Shown here: positions 5,605 through 13,601 of the stretch, one piece after another
Position numbering within the stretch: the first letter of the stretch is position 1
Layout of the letters: every line of letters starts with the position of its first letter
NCBI GenBank assembly: GCA_035379625.1
Contig: DAOSVM010000045.1
Location: 1-16,024, forward strand
Direction: 5' to 3'
DNA length: 16,024 nt
Source: DAOSCP01 sp035379625
GTDB taxonomy: Bacteria; Bacteroidota; Ignavibacteria; Ignavibacteriales; DAOSCP01
Program-made: the position numbers and the translations under genes
Notes under the pieces: generated by a model
The model's input: only the letters and a program-made list of their open reading frames with translations
What the model was told of the DNA's origin: nothing
The model's database searches: none

Positions 5605-6780
5605 TTATATTATGTTGAATATTGCAAATTTTAAATAACTTGTTTCTTCCATTGCTGGGTTTACGGGATGATCTGGACCCGCTGTATTGAAATATAACAA
5701 TTTAGCAACTTTATTATTTTTTAATGCAGCTTTATTAACAATTTTTATAAATTCATCTTTAGTTAAATGATGCGAACAGGAAGAAGTTACAAGTAATCCC
5801 ATATTTCTAACACATTTTAGCGCCAAATTGTTCAATTTTTCATATCCCATGATGGCATTTTTAAGATTCTTTTTGCTTTTTGTAAAAGCTGGAGGGTCGA
5901 CCATTACTACATCAAATTTTTTCCCATTTGAAATTTGTTTTTCAAGGTAAGTAAAAGCGTCATCGGTTATTAAATCGAATTTATCGAAGAAATTATTTAA
6001 TGTTAAATTGTTTTTTATATTATCAATTTCATTTTCTGAATAATCAACAAAAGTTACATGATTCGCTCCTGCTTTTAGTGCATTTAAGCCAAAACCACCA
6101 CTATTGGCAAATAAATCTAAAACTTCAGCATCCTTGCAAAATTTACTGGCATAAATTCTATTATCAACTTGATCAAAAAAGAAACCAGTTTTTTGTGAAT
6201 TGTTAAATTTTATTTGATAGTAAACGTTCCCATCTGTAATAATTTCATTCACTTCATTGGTTCCTAAATATACTTTATCATTATCATCTAAACCTTCTAA
6301 TTTACGGAAATAAGATTCATTTTTTGTAAAAATGTTTTTAGCTTTTAATTCAGTTATTAAATAGTTAATAATTGGACTTATATTTTTTTCCATACCAAAA
6401 CTATTTATCTGCATTACAAATGTATAATTATATTTATCAATTATTAGACCAGGTAGTAGATCACTTTCAGAAAAAGTAAGGCGGTATGAATTTCTGTTTT
6501 TTAAATATTTTTTTCTTAGTAGAAAAGCATTATGTATGTTTTCAGTTAAAATTTCGTTTGTATCTTTGTTTTTAATTTTTGAAAATATTCTAACAGAAAT
6601 TAAAGAATTTTTATTGAAGAAACCAGTTCCTAAATATTTTCCATTAAAGGATTCAACATCAACAATATCTCCATTTTGAAGATTATCAGAAACTTTGAAA
6701 ATTTCATTACTAAATATCCATAGATGGCCGGCGAGAATTCTTCTCTCTTCATTTTTTGCTAAAATTACTTTTTTATTCAT
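5605..6780 (-). CDS. RlmI-family class I SAM-dependent rRNA (cytosine) methyltransferase
   Basis: The protein has 391 residues, close to E. coli RlmI (396). The N-terminal PUA domain (about 1-70) reads NEERRILAGHLWIFSNEI, then NGDIVDVESFNGKYLGTGFFN. A central domain includes KTGFFFDQVDNR (197-208), the family's conserved 'KTG...D.R' segment. The methyltransferase domain has the SAM-binding motif VLDLFANSGGFGLNALKAGA (220-239), an acidic ribose contact in FVDYSE, the catalytic-site DPPAF (295-299) and TSSCSHH (332-338). It ends DHPVNPAMEETSYLKFA, a typical RlmI-like tail. RlmI makes m5C1962 in 23S rRNA; the exact target here is not shown. AAGGA lies three bases before the ATG. The downstream sucD begins 12 bases after its stop, so they are probably one transcript without functional kinship. 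Confidence 0.92.
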   Translation of the reverse strand: MNKKVILAKNEERRILAGHLWIFSNEIFKVSDNLQNGDIVDVESFNGKYLGTGFFNKNSLISVRIFSKIKNKDTNEILTENIHNAFLLRKKYLKNRNSYRLTFSESDLLPGLIIDKYNYTFVMQINSFGMEKNISPIINYLITELKAKNIFTKNESYFRKLEGLDDNDKVYLGTNEVNEIITDGNVYYQIKFNNSQKTGFFFDQVDNRIYASKFCKDAEVLDLFANSGGFGLNALKAGANHVTFVDYSENEIDNIKNNLTLNNFFDKFDLITDDAFTYLEKQISNGKKFDVVMVDPPAFTKSKKNLKNAIMGYEKLNNLALKCVRNMGLLVTSSCSHHLTKDEFIKIVNKAALKNNKVAKLLYFNTAGPDHPVNPAMEETSYLKFAIFNII

Positions 6781-6862
6781 AATTCCTTGAATGTTTATTT
6801 ATAATTTTTGAAATTAAAAAAAAGTAATTTATTTTACAACAATTTAAAAAAAATATTTTGCA
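6781..6862. promoter_or_regulatory. Divergent promoter region between methyltransferase and radical SAM genes
   Basis: This 82-bp spacer must drive genes in both directions. On the minus strand TTG (in TTGTTG, 6842-6837) stands about 20 bases before TAATTTCA (6816-6809). On the plus strand TTTG at 6807-6810 stands 19 bases before TATTTTAC (6830-6837). Both are partial matches to the TTTG/TAnnTTTG pattern. In such AT-rich sequence the evidence is weak. Confidence 0.35.
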
Positions 6863-7840
6863 ATGAGATATATTGATTTATATTTAAGTGGTGAATTAAA
6901 AAAGCGTGCATCGTTAGCAGAGGAATATTTAAATAATTGTAATATTTGTCCTAATAATTGTTACATCTCCAGAATTGAAAATAAAATGGGTGCATGTTAT
7001 TCTCGATATTTACCGATTGTCTCTTCTTACACTCTTCATTTTGGTGAAGAGCCTGCATTAGTTGGGGAAAACGGAGTTGGGAATATATTTTTTGGTAATT
7101 GTAATTTGAAATGTAAATATTGTCAAAATTTTGAAATTAGCCAGAATTATAAAAATGAAATAAAAAACGAAGTTACGTTTGAGAGATTAGCTGAAATTAT
7201 GTTAGAACTACAGGAAAAAAAAGCAAATGCAATTGGTTTAGTTTCACCAACTCACTTTGTGCCGCAAATTTTAAAGTCATTAGTAATTGCTATTGAAAAA
7301 GGTTTAAGAATACCTTTGGTTTATAATTCCAATGGTTACGATTCTGTGGAAATGTTGAAATTATTAGATGGCATTATTGATATTTATTTACCTGATATAA
7401 AATATGGAAATAACGATTATTCAAAAGAATTTTCAGGTATAAAAAATTATTTTAATTGTGCAAAATTAGCTGTTAAAGAAATGTATAGGCAAAAAGGTTA
7501 TAAAATAATTTATAATGATAAAGGAGTAGTTACTTCTGGTTTAATTATAAGACATTTGGTTTTACCAAATGATTTAGCAGAAACTGAAGAAGTATTAAAA
7601 TTTATTGCAAATGAGTTGGATAATAGAATTACTGTTTCGTTAATGTCGCAATATAATCCACTTTTCAAAGCAAATAATATTCCATTATTATCAAGAAAGT
7701 TAAGGTATTCAGAATATGAGAGGGCAATTACACTTCTCGAAAAATATAATATTACGAATGGATGGTTACAAGAGTTAGAGAGTAGTGATAATTATTTACC
7801 AAATTTTAATCAAAATCGTGAAAATCCATTTGGAATTTAA
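6863..7840 (+). CDS. PflX-type radical SAM protein (PflA-like, COG1313 group)
   Basis: This is a 325-residue cytoplasmic iron-sulfur protein. The N-terminal cysteine cluster C26, C29, C33 and C45 (NCNICPNNC, then GACYS) is typical of the PflX group and may hold a second metal centre. The radical SAM motif is FGNCNLKCKYCQNF, with C80, C84 and C87 ligating the 4Fe-4S cluster that cleaves S-adenosylmethionine. Downstream features include NAIGLVSPTHFVPQIL, VYNSNGYDS and DIYLPDIKYG, as expected for the partial TIM barrel, and the C-terminal SLMSQYNP. Relatives activate glycyl-radical enzymes, but the PflX group has no agreed substrate, and no glycyl-radical enzyme gene is present here. There is no Shine-Dalgarno before the ATG. 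It stands alone, with 79 bases before the lysine operon. Confidence 0.88.
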   Translation: MRYIDLYLSGELKKRASLAEEYLNNCNICPNNCYISRIENKMGACYSRYLPIVSSYTLHFGEEPALVGENGVGNIFFGNCNLKCKYCQNFEISQNYKNEIKNEVTFERLAEIMLELQEKKANAIGLVSPTHFVPQILKSLVIAIEKGLRIPLVYNSNGYDSVEMLKLLDGIIDIYLPDIKYGNNDYSKEFSGIKNYFNCAKLAVKEMYRQKGYKIIYNDKGVVTSGLIIRHLVLPNDLAETEEVLKFIANELDNRITVSLMSQYNPLFKANNIPLLSRKLRYSEYERAITLLEKYNITNGWLQELESSDNYLPNFNQNRENPFGI

Positions 7841-7860
7841 TGGTATCTTTAAAAATTAAC

Positions 7861-7891
7861 TTTACATTTAAAACAAAAAATATTATATTTA
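7861..7891 (+). promoter_or_regulatory. Possible promoter of the lysine operon
   Basis: TTTA at 7861-7864 is followed after 19 bases by TATATTTA at 7884-7891. This is one base off the Bacteroidota consensus in each half. It sits 28 bases before the dapF ATG. No lysine riboswitch-like structure fits in the 79-bp spacer. Weak evidence. Confidence 0.3.
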
Positions 7892-7919
7892 AATTTATTT
7901 AATAAATAAAGTCTGTTTA

Positions 7920-8765
7920 ATGAAAGAAATAAAATTTGTTAAAATGACTGGTGCAGGGAATGATTTTATTATAATTGATAGAGAACTTTCATTTATTACT
8001 CCTTCACAAGAACAAATAAAATTAATGTGCGACAGACGTTATGGTATTGGTGCTGATGGCGTTATTGTAATTAGTAATTCATTGGATGGTAAAGGAGCCT
8101 TTAAGGTAGATTTTTATAATTCTGATGGTTCTACAGGGATGTTGTGTGGTAATGGGGCGAGATGTAGTTTAAAATATGCTAATTTAATAGGTAGAATCGG
8201 TAAAAATGAAGTAGAGTTTTTATTTTCTGATCGTTTATATAGAGGAAAAGTAGAAAATAATGATTTGGTAAAATTTTATATTGATGAAGATATTTTTTTT
8301 GAAAAAGTCAGTGATATAAATTTAAATGGTCATTTATTAAATGGTTATTATGTAGATTTAGGAACACAACATTTAGTTTTAAATATTGATAATTTTATTG
8401 ATCAATATCAAACTATAGATGAGCTACCAGTTTATGAAATAGGTAGAAAATTACGTTATCATGATAAATTTATGCCTAAGGGAGTAAATGTAAATTTTAT
8501 TTCAGTTGATAAAGAAAAAGACGTTATATATATTAGAACATACGAAAGAGGCGTTGAAGATGAAACTTTAGCTTGTGGTACTGGTTCTATTTCATCTGCA
8601 ATTGTTGCTTCTATCACCACTAAACTCAATCCACCAATTAAGCTTATCACTCGTAGCATGGAGGAATTAGTCGTTGATTTCCAGATAATCAACGACAAAA
8701 TAATTAAACACATTTCTTTATTAGGTCCTGCAAAAGCTGTTTTTACTGGTAAAATTAAAGTATAA
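7920..8765 (+). CDS. dapF: Diaminopimelate epimerase
   Basis: DapF converts LL-diaminopimelate to the meso form, for lysine and for peptidoglycan cross-links. At 281 residues the length is normal. The N-terminal motif KMTGAGNDFIIID (8-20) is diagnostic. The two catalytic cysteines lie in GMLCGNGARC (C76) and ETLACGTGS (C219), one in each of the two pseudo-symmetric halves. YNSDGS and the later GVNVNF segment contact substrate. The ATG has no evident Shine-Dalgarno. It is the first gene of a five-gene run, dapF-dapA-dapB-dapH-lysC, with 49 bases to dapA and then very short gaps, so an operon is likely. In this enzyme family activity depends on the two cysteines acting as a thiol-thiolate pair, and both are intact. 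Confidence 0.97.
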   Translation: MKEIKFVKMTGAGNDFIIIDRELSFITPSQEQIKLMCDRRYGIGADGVIVISNSLDGKGAFKVDFYNSDGSTGMLCGNGARCSLKYANLIGRIGKNEVEFLFSDRLYRGKVENNDLVKFYIDEDIFFEKVSDINLNGHLLNGYYVDLGTQHLVLNIDNFIDQYQTIDELPVYEIGRKLRYHDKFMPKGVNVNFISVDKEKDVIYIRTYERGVEDETLACGTGSISSAIVASITTKLNPPIKLITRSMEELVVDFQIINDKIIKHISLLGPAKAVFTGKIKV

Positions 8766-8814
8766 AACAAAGAACTAAATAAAATTTTTTAAAACAATTT
8801 ATCAAGGAGTGGAT

Positions 8815-9693
8815 ATGTTTAAAGGAGTAGGCACAGCCTTGTTAACACCTTTTAATGAAGATTATTCAATTGATTATATAAGTTATGAAAAATTATTAAA
8901 ATATCAATTAGATAACAAGATTGATTATGTTGTTGTTTTAGGTACAACTGGTGAAACTCCAACTATTACAACAGAAGAAAAAGAGAAATTAATTGATTTT
9001 ACTATGCAATTTATAAATGGTAAATGTAAGGTAATTGTTGGTACTGGAAGTAATAATACCTTAAGTGTTATTGAAAATAACAAATTAGCAGAAAAATATA
9101 AAGCAGATGGTGTTTTGATAGTCAATCCTTATTATAATAAAAGTTCGCAAAAAGGATTAGTTGAACATTATAAATATATATCTGAACGTACAAATTTACC
9201 AATAATACTTTATAATGTTCCTGGAAGAACAGGTATGAATATTCTACCAGATACAGTTTTAGAAATTGCGAATAATTGTAAAAATGTTGTTGCAATTAAA
9301 GAAGCAAGTGGGGATATTTCACAAATAGCTAAAATTATTGCTAATGCACCTAATAATTTTTCTGTTATTTCTGGAAATGATGATCAAACACTTCCTGTTA
9401 TTTCATTAGGAGGAATAGGGGTAATTTCTGTATTTTCAAATGTATTTCCGAGAGAGATGAAAATGATAGTTGATGCATGCTTAAATAATTCTTGGAATGA
9501 AGCAAGAAAATTAAATAATCAATATTTAACAATGATGAATTTATTATTTATTGAGTCAAGTCCATCACCTGCAAAATTTGTAGCTGAAAAACTTGGACTT
9601 ATGAAAAATATATTAAGATTGCCATTAATTCCTGTATCTGATAGTTCAGAAAAATTATTATTTGAAGAATTAAAAAAATTAAATAAGGTATAA
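8815..9693 (+). CDS. dapA: 4-hydroxy-tetrahydrodipicolinate synthase
   Basis: DapA condenses pyruvate with aspartate semialdehyde, the committed step to diaminopimelate and lysine. From the ATG at 8815 the protein has 292 residues, the usual size. A GTG two codons upstream (8809) is in frame, but AAGGAG at 8804-8809 overlaps it and is correctly spaced (five bases) for the ATG, so I chose the ATG. Key residues are present: GTTGE (43-47) with T44/T45, catalytic Y133 and R138 in LYNVPGRTG, and Schiff-base K162 in AIKEASGD. GGIGVISVFSN is the conserved glycine-rich loop near the C-terminal helices. The protein is a TIM barrel, normally a tetramer. DapB starts two bases after its stop. Confidence 0.97.
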   Translation: MFKGVGTALLTPFNEDYSIDYISYEKLLKYQLDNKIDYVVVLGTTGETPTITTEEKEKLIDFTMQFINGKCKVIVGTGSNNTLSVIENNKLAEKYKADGVLIVNPYYNKSSQKGLVEHYKYISERTNLPIILYNVPGRTGMNILPDTVLEIANNCKNVVAIKEASGDISQIAKIIANAPNNFSVISGNDDQTLPVISLGGIGVISVFSNVFPREMKMIVDACLNNSWNEARKLNNQYLTMMNLLFIESSPSPAKFVAEKLGLMKNILRLPLIPVSDSSEKLLFEELKKLNKV

Positions 9694-9695
9694 AT

Positions 9696-10337
9696 ATGAA
9701 CTATGGTATTATAGGTTTCTCTGGTAGAATGGGGCAAGAAATTCATAAATTGTTTCAAGAAAAAAATTACAATTTAGTTTTTAGTTATGATGAAAATGGA
9801 GAAAAATTTATTAGTAAGCCAGATATTTTGATTGATTTTAGTTTACCAAATGTTTTAAATAAGACAATTGAATATGCACTAAAATTTAATGTTCCTATAG
9901 TAATTGGAACAACTGGGTATTCTGATGAAGAATTAAAAAAAATAAAAGAATTATCATCCAAAATACCAGTCTTTCAAAGTTATAATTTTTCAATAGGTAT
10001 TCAGCTTTTGCTGAAATGTATAGATTTAGTAAAAAAATTTACTAATGATTGGGATATAGAAATTGAAGAAACCCATCACCGATTTAAAAAAGATAAACCG
10101 AGTGGGACAGCGATAATGTTAAAAAATCGATTGAATAAGGAAGTAAACATATCATCTTTAAGGTTGGGAAATGTTGTTGGTGATCATAAAGTTATTTTTG
10201 CTAGTTTAGGTGAAATTGTGACATTACAACATACTGCTATTTCCAGAAGAACATTTGCAGAAGGAGTTTTAATGGCTTCAGAATTTTTAATTAATCAAAC
10301 AGTTGGATTTTATAATTTTTCAGATATAATTAAATAA
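9696..10337 (+). CDS. dapB: 4-hydroxy-tetrahydrodipicolinate reductase
   Basis: DapB reduces the DapA product with NAD(P)H to tetrahydrodipicolinate. The N-terminal Rossmann motif is GIIGFSGRMGQ (4-14). DILIDFS (43-49) and VIGTTGYS (69-76) follow. The catalytic and substrate segment is ETHHRFKKDKPSGTA, with H127, H128 and K131 matching E. coli H159, H160 and K163. The C-terminal RRTFAEGVLMASEFL is typical. At 213 residues it is shorter than the 240-270 of many DapB proteins. The missing length lies mainly in the region after the Rossmann core (about 15-45), where the nucleotide domain is compact; no motif is lost. It starts two bases after dapA and ends nine bases before dapH, which has GAGGG ahead of its ATG. 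Confidence 0.94.
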   Translation: MNYGIIGFSGRMGQEIHKLFQEKNYNLVFSYDENGEKFISKPDILIDFSLPNVLNKTIEYALKFNVPIVIGTTGYSDEELKKIKELSSKIPVFQSYNFSIGIQLLLKCIDLVKKFTNDWDIEIEETHHRFKKDKPSGTAIMLKNRLNKEVNISSLRLGNVVGDHKVIFASLGEIVTLQHTAISRRTFAEGVLMASEFLINQTVGFYNFSDIIK

Positions 10338-10346
10338 GAGGGCAAA

Positions 10347-11042
10347 ATGAATTCTTATGAAATTATCGATTATATAGCAAAATCAAAAAAGGTAACACCA
10401 TTAAAAGTTTGGATTAAATTTAAAAGTGATTTTGATTTAAATGAATATGAATATTATGGAAACAATAAAACAGGTGTATTATTTATAGAATATAATGATT
10501 GGTTGGCTTTTTATGAAAAAAACAAAGAAATAATCGAAAAATTTAGAATTGAAGTTGATCGTAGAAATTCTGGTGTGCCATTAGCAGATATTACAAAATA
10601 TAATGCTAGAATAGAACCTGGTGCTATCATAAGAGATAAAGTTGAAATTGGAGATAATGCTATTATTATGTTTGGTGCAGTTATCAATATAGGTGCTAAG
10701 ATAGGTCAAAAAACAATGATAGATATGAATGCTGTAATTGGTGGCAGAGCAGAAATAGGTGATAATTGTCATATTGGTGCTGGAGCAGTTATAGCTGGAG
10801 TTATTGAGCCGCCGAGTGCTGAACCAGTAAGAATTGGCAACAATGTTTTGGTAGGTGCCAATGCAGTAGTTTTAGAAGGTGTAAAAGTAGGAGATAATTC
10901 AGTTATTGCAGCGGGGGCTGTTGTTATTAATGATGTTGAGCCTTATACTGTTGTTGCTGGTGTTCCTGCTAAAGTTATTAAAAAAGTTGATCAAGTAAAT
11001 AACGAAAAAATTCAAATTGTTGACGCACTAAGAAATATTTAG
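10347..11042 (+). CDS. dapH: 2,3,4,5-tetrahydropyridine-2,6-dicarboxylate N-acetyltransferase
   Basis: DapH transfers acetyl from acetyl-CoA to tetrahydrodipicolinate, opening the acetylase branch of lysine synthesis. It has 231 residues. Residues about 1-80 form the DapH N-terminal domain (IIDYIAKSKKVTPLKVWI). Residues about 85-215 are a left-handed beta-helix of hexapeptide repeats (for example ARIEPGAIIRDKVEIGDNA, then GAVINIGAKIGQKTMIDMNA). They include GGRAEIGDNCHIGAGAVIAG and the loop EPPSAEPVRIG, typical of DapH rather than the succinylase DapD. The C-terminal VVAGVPAKVIKKV is the standard end of such acyltransferases. Its place directly after dapB supports the pathway role. The later acetylase-branch enzymes (aminotransferase, deacetylase) are not here. 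Confidence 0.94.
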   Translation: MNSYEIIDYIAKSKKVTPLKVWIKFKSDFDLNEYEYYGNNKTGVLFIEYNDWLAFYEKNKEIIEKFRIEVDRRNSGVPLADITKYNARIEPGAIIRDKVEIGDNAIIMFGAVINIGAKIGQKTMIDMNAVIGGRAEIGDNCHIGAGAVIAGVIEPPSAEPVRIGNNVLVGANAVVLEGVKVGDNSVIAAGAVVINDVEPYTVVAGVPAKVIKKVDQVNNEKIQIVDALRNI

Positions 11043-11049
11043 GTGATAA

Positions 11050-12244
11050 ATGAGGGTAATAGTTCAAAAATATGGTGGTAGTTCAGTTGCAACTACTGAA
11101 AAAATTAAAGCAATAGCTGAAAAAAATAAAAAATAAATCGAATGAACAAAAACATATTGTAGTAGTTTCCGCAATGGGTAAAACTACCGATCAATTAATT
11201 TCATTAGCAAAAGAAGTTAGCTCTAATCCTGTACCACGTGAGTTAGATATGTTACTTACTACTGGTGAACAAATTTCAGCAGCATTGTTATCCATGGCAT
11301 TGAATGAAATAAATATCAAAGCTATTTCATTAAATGGATTTCAAGCAGGTATAGTAACAACACCAGATTTTAATTCAGCTAGGATTATTTCAATCGATAA
11401 AGATAAAATATTAAATTTATTGGATGAAAACGATGCTATCGTTATAACAGGTTTCCAAGGAGTTACTGAAGAAAATGAATTAACAACTTTGGGAAGGGGA
11501 GGTAGTGATACTTCAGCTGTGGCATTAGCAGCTCATCTAGGGTTTGATGTTGAAATATATTCGGATGTGGCTGGTATTTATACAACGGATCCAAAGTTAC
11601 ATCCAAATGCAAAAAAAATTAAATATATTTCATATGACGAGATGCTTGAGTTAGCAGGTTCTGGTGCAAAAGTTTTACATAGCAGATCAGTTGAAATTGC
11701 TAAAAAATATAATATAAAAATATATTGTGCTTCAACATTTTCTAATGAGGAGGGAAGTTACGTGGTAAATGAAGAATTAATAATCGAGAGCCCGGTTGTA
11801 TCCGGTTTATCTGTTATGGATAATCAAGTGCAAGTTACTATTAAACAATTACCACTTGATTATACATTAGTTCATTCTATTTTTGAAAAAATTGCAAATT
11901 CTGGTTTTAATGTAGATATGATTTCAATTATAAATTATGAAAATTCCTTAGCTGTTTCTTTTACTGTAATCCAAGAACAAAAACACGAAATTATTGAAAT
12001 GCTTCATAACACATTAAAAGAATTAGATGATTATCATATTGAATACCATAAAGGTTTTTCTAAAATTTCAATTGTTGGAATAGGTATGAAATCTGCAAGT
12101 GGTGTTGCAGCTAGATTTTTTAATGCTCTTAAAGATATACCAATTCGTTTAGTCACTACTAGTGAGATTAAAATTTCTGCTTTGATTGAAAATGAAAATA
12201 AACAAAAAGTTGTAGATGCATTGGCAAAAGAATTTGATTTATAA
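11050..12244 (+). CDS. lysC: Aspartate kinase, reading frame broken by one base in an A7 run
   Basis: LysC phosphorylates aspartate, the first step to lysine, threonine and methionine. The true start is ATG 11050, seven bases after dapH with AGGTGA before it. It begins MRVIVQKYGGSSVATTEKIK, including the kinase motif KYGGSSV (7-13). That frame stops at TAA 11134-11136. The rest of the enzyme continues one frame on: read with one A fewer in the run 11120-11126, the text is AEKIKNKSNEQKHIVVVSAM and flows on unbroken to 12244. The joined product is about 397 residues, normal for a monofunctional LysC. Later parts are intact: TTGEQIS, GRGGSDTSAVALA, TTDPK and two C-terminal ACT domains (from about VSGLSVMDNQVQV, and SIVGIGMKSASGVAA), which usually bind lysine or threonine as feedback inhibitors. 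Without rescue, an internal ATG at 11174 would lack the nucleotide-binding start. The cause may be a sequencing indel, RNA polymerase slippage or a real mutation. Confidence 0.88.
11120..11126 (+). other. A7 homopolymer at the lysC frameshift
   Basis: Seven A follow G11119 and precede T11127. Reading six A restores the aspartate kinase frame, so a +1 shift or loss of one A is needed. A classical -1 ribosomal slip would not restore it. Another A6 run follows at 11128-11133, close to the stop of the upstream frame. Confidence 0.8.
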
Positions 12245-12247
12245 TAT

Positions 12248-12278
12248 TTTGAAAAATAAATTATTCTCTTTATTTTTA
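12248..12278 (+). promoter_or_regulatory. Possible promoter of the TPR protein gene
   Basis: TTTG at 12248-12251 is followed after 19 bases by TATTTTTA at 12271-12278, one base off the Bacteroidota consensus. It ends 22 bases before the ATG. I see no terminator after lysC, so read-through from the lysine operon is also possible. Confidence 0.45.
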
Positions 12279-12299
12279 TATTAACAAAAGTAAGTTTTT

Positions 12300-13487
12300 A
12301 TGAAATTATCTTCTAAGAAAAAAAAAGAAGAAAGTCGTTATAAACATAATGCGATAACTAATTTACAAAATAAAAATATTCCAAAAGCTATTGAAAATTT
12401 TATTAAAGCTTTAGAAGAAGAACCATCTGATGTTTATTGCTTAAAAATGTTAGGTTATTGTTATTATTTAGTAGGCAATTACGATGCTGCTATAAAACTA
12501 TATAAAAAAGTATTGGCTTTAAAACCTGACTTGGCTGATGTTTACAATAATCTTGGTAATGTTTACTATAAGATTAATAAAATTGATGAAGCAATTGAAG
12601 CTTATACTAATTCAATTAAATATAATCCAGAAAATCAAAATGCTTATTTTAATTTAGGAAATTTATATTCTCATAAAGGAGACTATCAAAAAGCTATAGA
12701 AGCTTATGAAAATGTCCTGAAAATAAATGATAAAAATGCAAAAGCATGTAATAATTTAGGTAATGCATATTATCAGACTGAACAGTATGATAAAGCGATT
12801 GAATATTTAGAAAAAGCAGCAAAACTTGATGGTAATCTAGCAACAGCATATAATAATTTAGGAAATGCGTATGCTAAAATAGGTCAAATGGAGAAGGCTA
12901 TTGATGCTTATAAAAATTCGATATTTGTAAATCCTGATATACCAGAAACTTATAAAAATTTAGCAATTACACATGTTGAAAATAAAGAATATGATAAAGC
13001 TGTACATTTATTTAAAAAACTAAGTATAATGCAGCCTCAAGATCCTGAACCATTTATTAAACTTGGGCACTCACATTTTGAGAAGAGAGAGTTCAATAAA
13101 GCAATTGATGCCTACCTAAATGCAATATTAATAGATCCTAAACCAGAATTTTATATATTTTTAGGTGATTCTTATATTGAAAAAAGGGCCTGGGATAAGG
13201 CAATAGAAGCTTATGATAAAGCTATAAGTAAAGATCCTAATAAAGTTGAATACTATGTGAAATTAGGTATTGCTTGTACAAATTATGGAAATTATTCTAA
13301 AGCTATAGAATCGTTTGAAAATGCAATAAAATTGGCTCCAAAACATCCAGAAGCATACTATAATATGGGGCGTGTTTATGCACTTAAAGAGGATAAAGAA
13401 AATCAATTGAAATATTACAAACTCGCAGCAAAATACGGTGACAAAGAAGTGCAGAATTGGTTAAAAGAAAGAGGTCATAGTTGGTAA
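12300..13487 (+). CDS. Tetratricopeptide-repeat protein (about 11 repeats)
   Basis: This 395-residue protein consists almost wholly of 34-residue TPRs, about ten full units from residue 15 to 350 plus a shorter last one. The central units carry the canonical YNNLGNAY...A.EAY..AI...P pattern, for example NNLGNVYYKINKIDEAIEAY. The first 14 residues are lysine- and serine-rich and there is no signal peptide or membrane segment, so it should be cytoplasmic. The last unit ends NWLKERGHSW. TPR stacks bind protein partners; no catalytic domain is fused, so the role is unknown. It follows lysC by 55 bases but has its own likely promoter and a weak hairpin terminator downstream. There is no Shine-Dalgarno at the ATG. 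No functional link to lysine synthesis is evident. Confidence 0.9.
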   Translation: MKLSSKKKKEESRYKHNAITNLQNKNIPKAIENFIKALEEEPSDVYCLKMLGYCYYLVGNYDAAIKLYKKVLALKPDLADVYNNLGNVYYKINKIDEAIEAYTNSIKYNPENQNAYFNLGNLYSHKGDYQKAIEAYENVLKINDKNAKACNNLGNAYYQTEQYDKAIEYLEKAAKLDGNLATAYNNLGNAYAKIGQMEKAIDAYKNSIFVNPDIPETYKNLAITHVENKEYDKAVHLFKKLSIMQPQDPEPFIKLGHSHFEKREFNKAIDAYLNAILIDPKPEFYIFLGDSYIEKRAWDKAIEAYDKAISKDPNKVEYYVKLGIACTNYGNYSKAIESFENAIKLAPKHPEAYYNMGRVYALKEDKENQLKYYKLAAKYGDKEVQNWLKERGHSW

Positions 13488-13492
13488 AAAAT

Positions 13493-13519
13493 GTTCTCAA
13501 CAAAAGGGGAGCTTTTTTT
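13493..13519 (+). terminator. Probable terminator of the TPR gene
   Basis: GTTCTC (13493-13498) pairs with GGGAGC (13507-13512), six pairs including two G-T wobbles. It is followed by seven T. The stem is weak but correctly placed, six bases after the stop codon. Confidence 0.55.
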
Positions 13520-13528
13520 ATTTATTGA

Positions 13529-13551
13529 CTCAGACAGTATAAGCTTAAGCC
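13529..13551 (+). repeat. Left terminal inverted repeat of element B
   Basis: CTCAGACAGTATAAGCTTAA followed by GCC. Compared with its inverted partner it carries two A in place of G (13536 and 13539), so pairing is imperfect. Confidence 0.75.
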
Positions 13552-13581
13552 CCTTGCGGCTTAACGAAAGCCGCAAGGGGC
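13549..13581 (+). repeat. Left hairpin H1 of element B, 12-bp perfect stem
   Basis: GCCCCTTGCGGC (13549-13560) pairs without mismatch with GCCGCAAGGGGC (13570-13581) around TTAACGAAA. Two base pairs differ from copy A, both with compensating changes. Confidence 0.88.
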
Positions 13582-13601
13582 AGCGGGCCGAACGGCCCGC
13601 T
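13582..13601 (+). repeat. Left hairpin H2 of element B
   Basis: AGCGGGCCG (13582-13590) pairs perfectly with CGGCCCGCT (13593-13601) around AA. More likely eight pairs with a GAAC tetraloop. Confidence 0.75.

Noticed and set aside
7841..7919. Lysine riboswitch ahead of dapF
   Set aside because: The 79-base spacer is too short for the roughly 170-base lysine aptamer and has no matching conserved stems.
11120..11136. Programmed -1 ribosomal frameshift in lysC
   Set aside because: A -1 slip leads to the wrong frame. A +1 shift or loss of one A is required, and no +1 stimulatory context was recognised.
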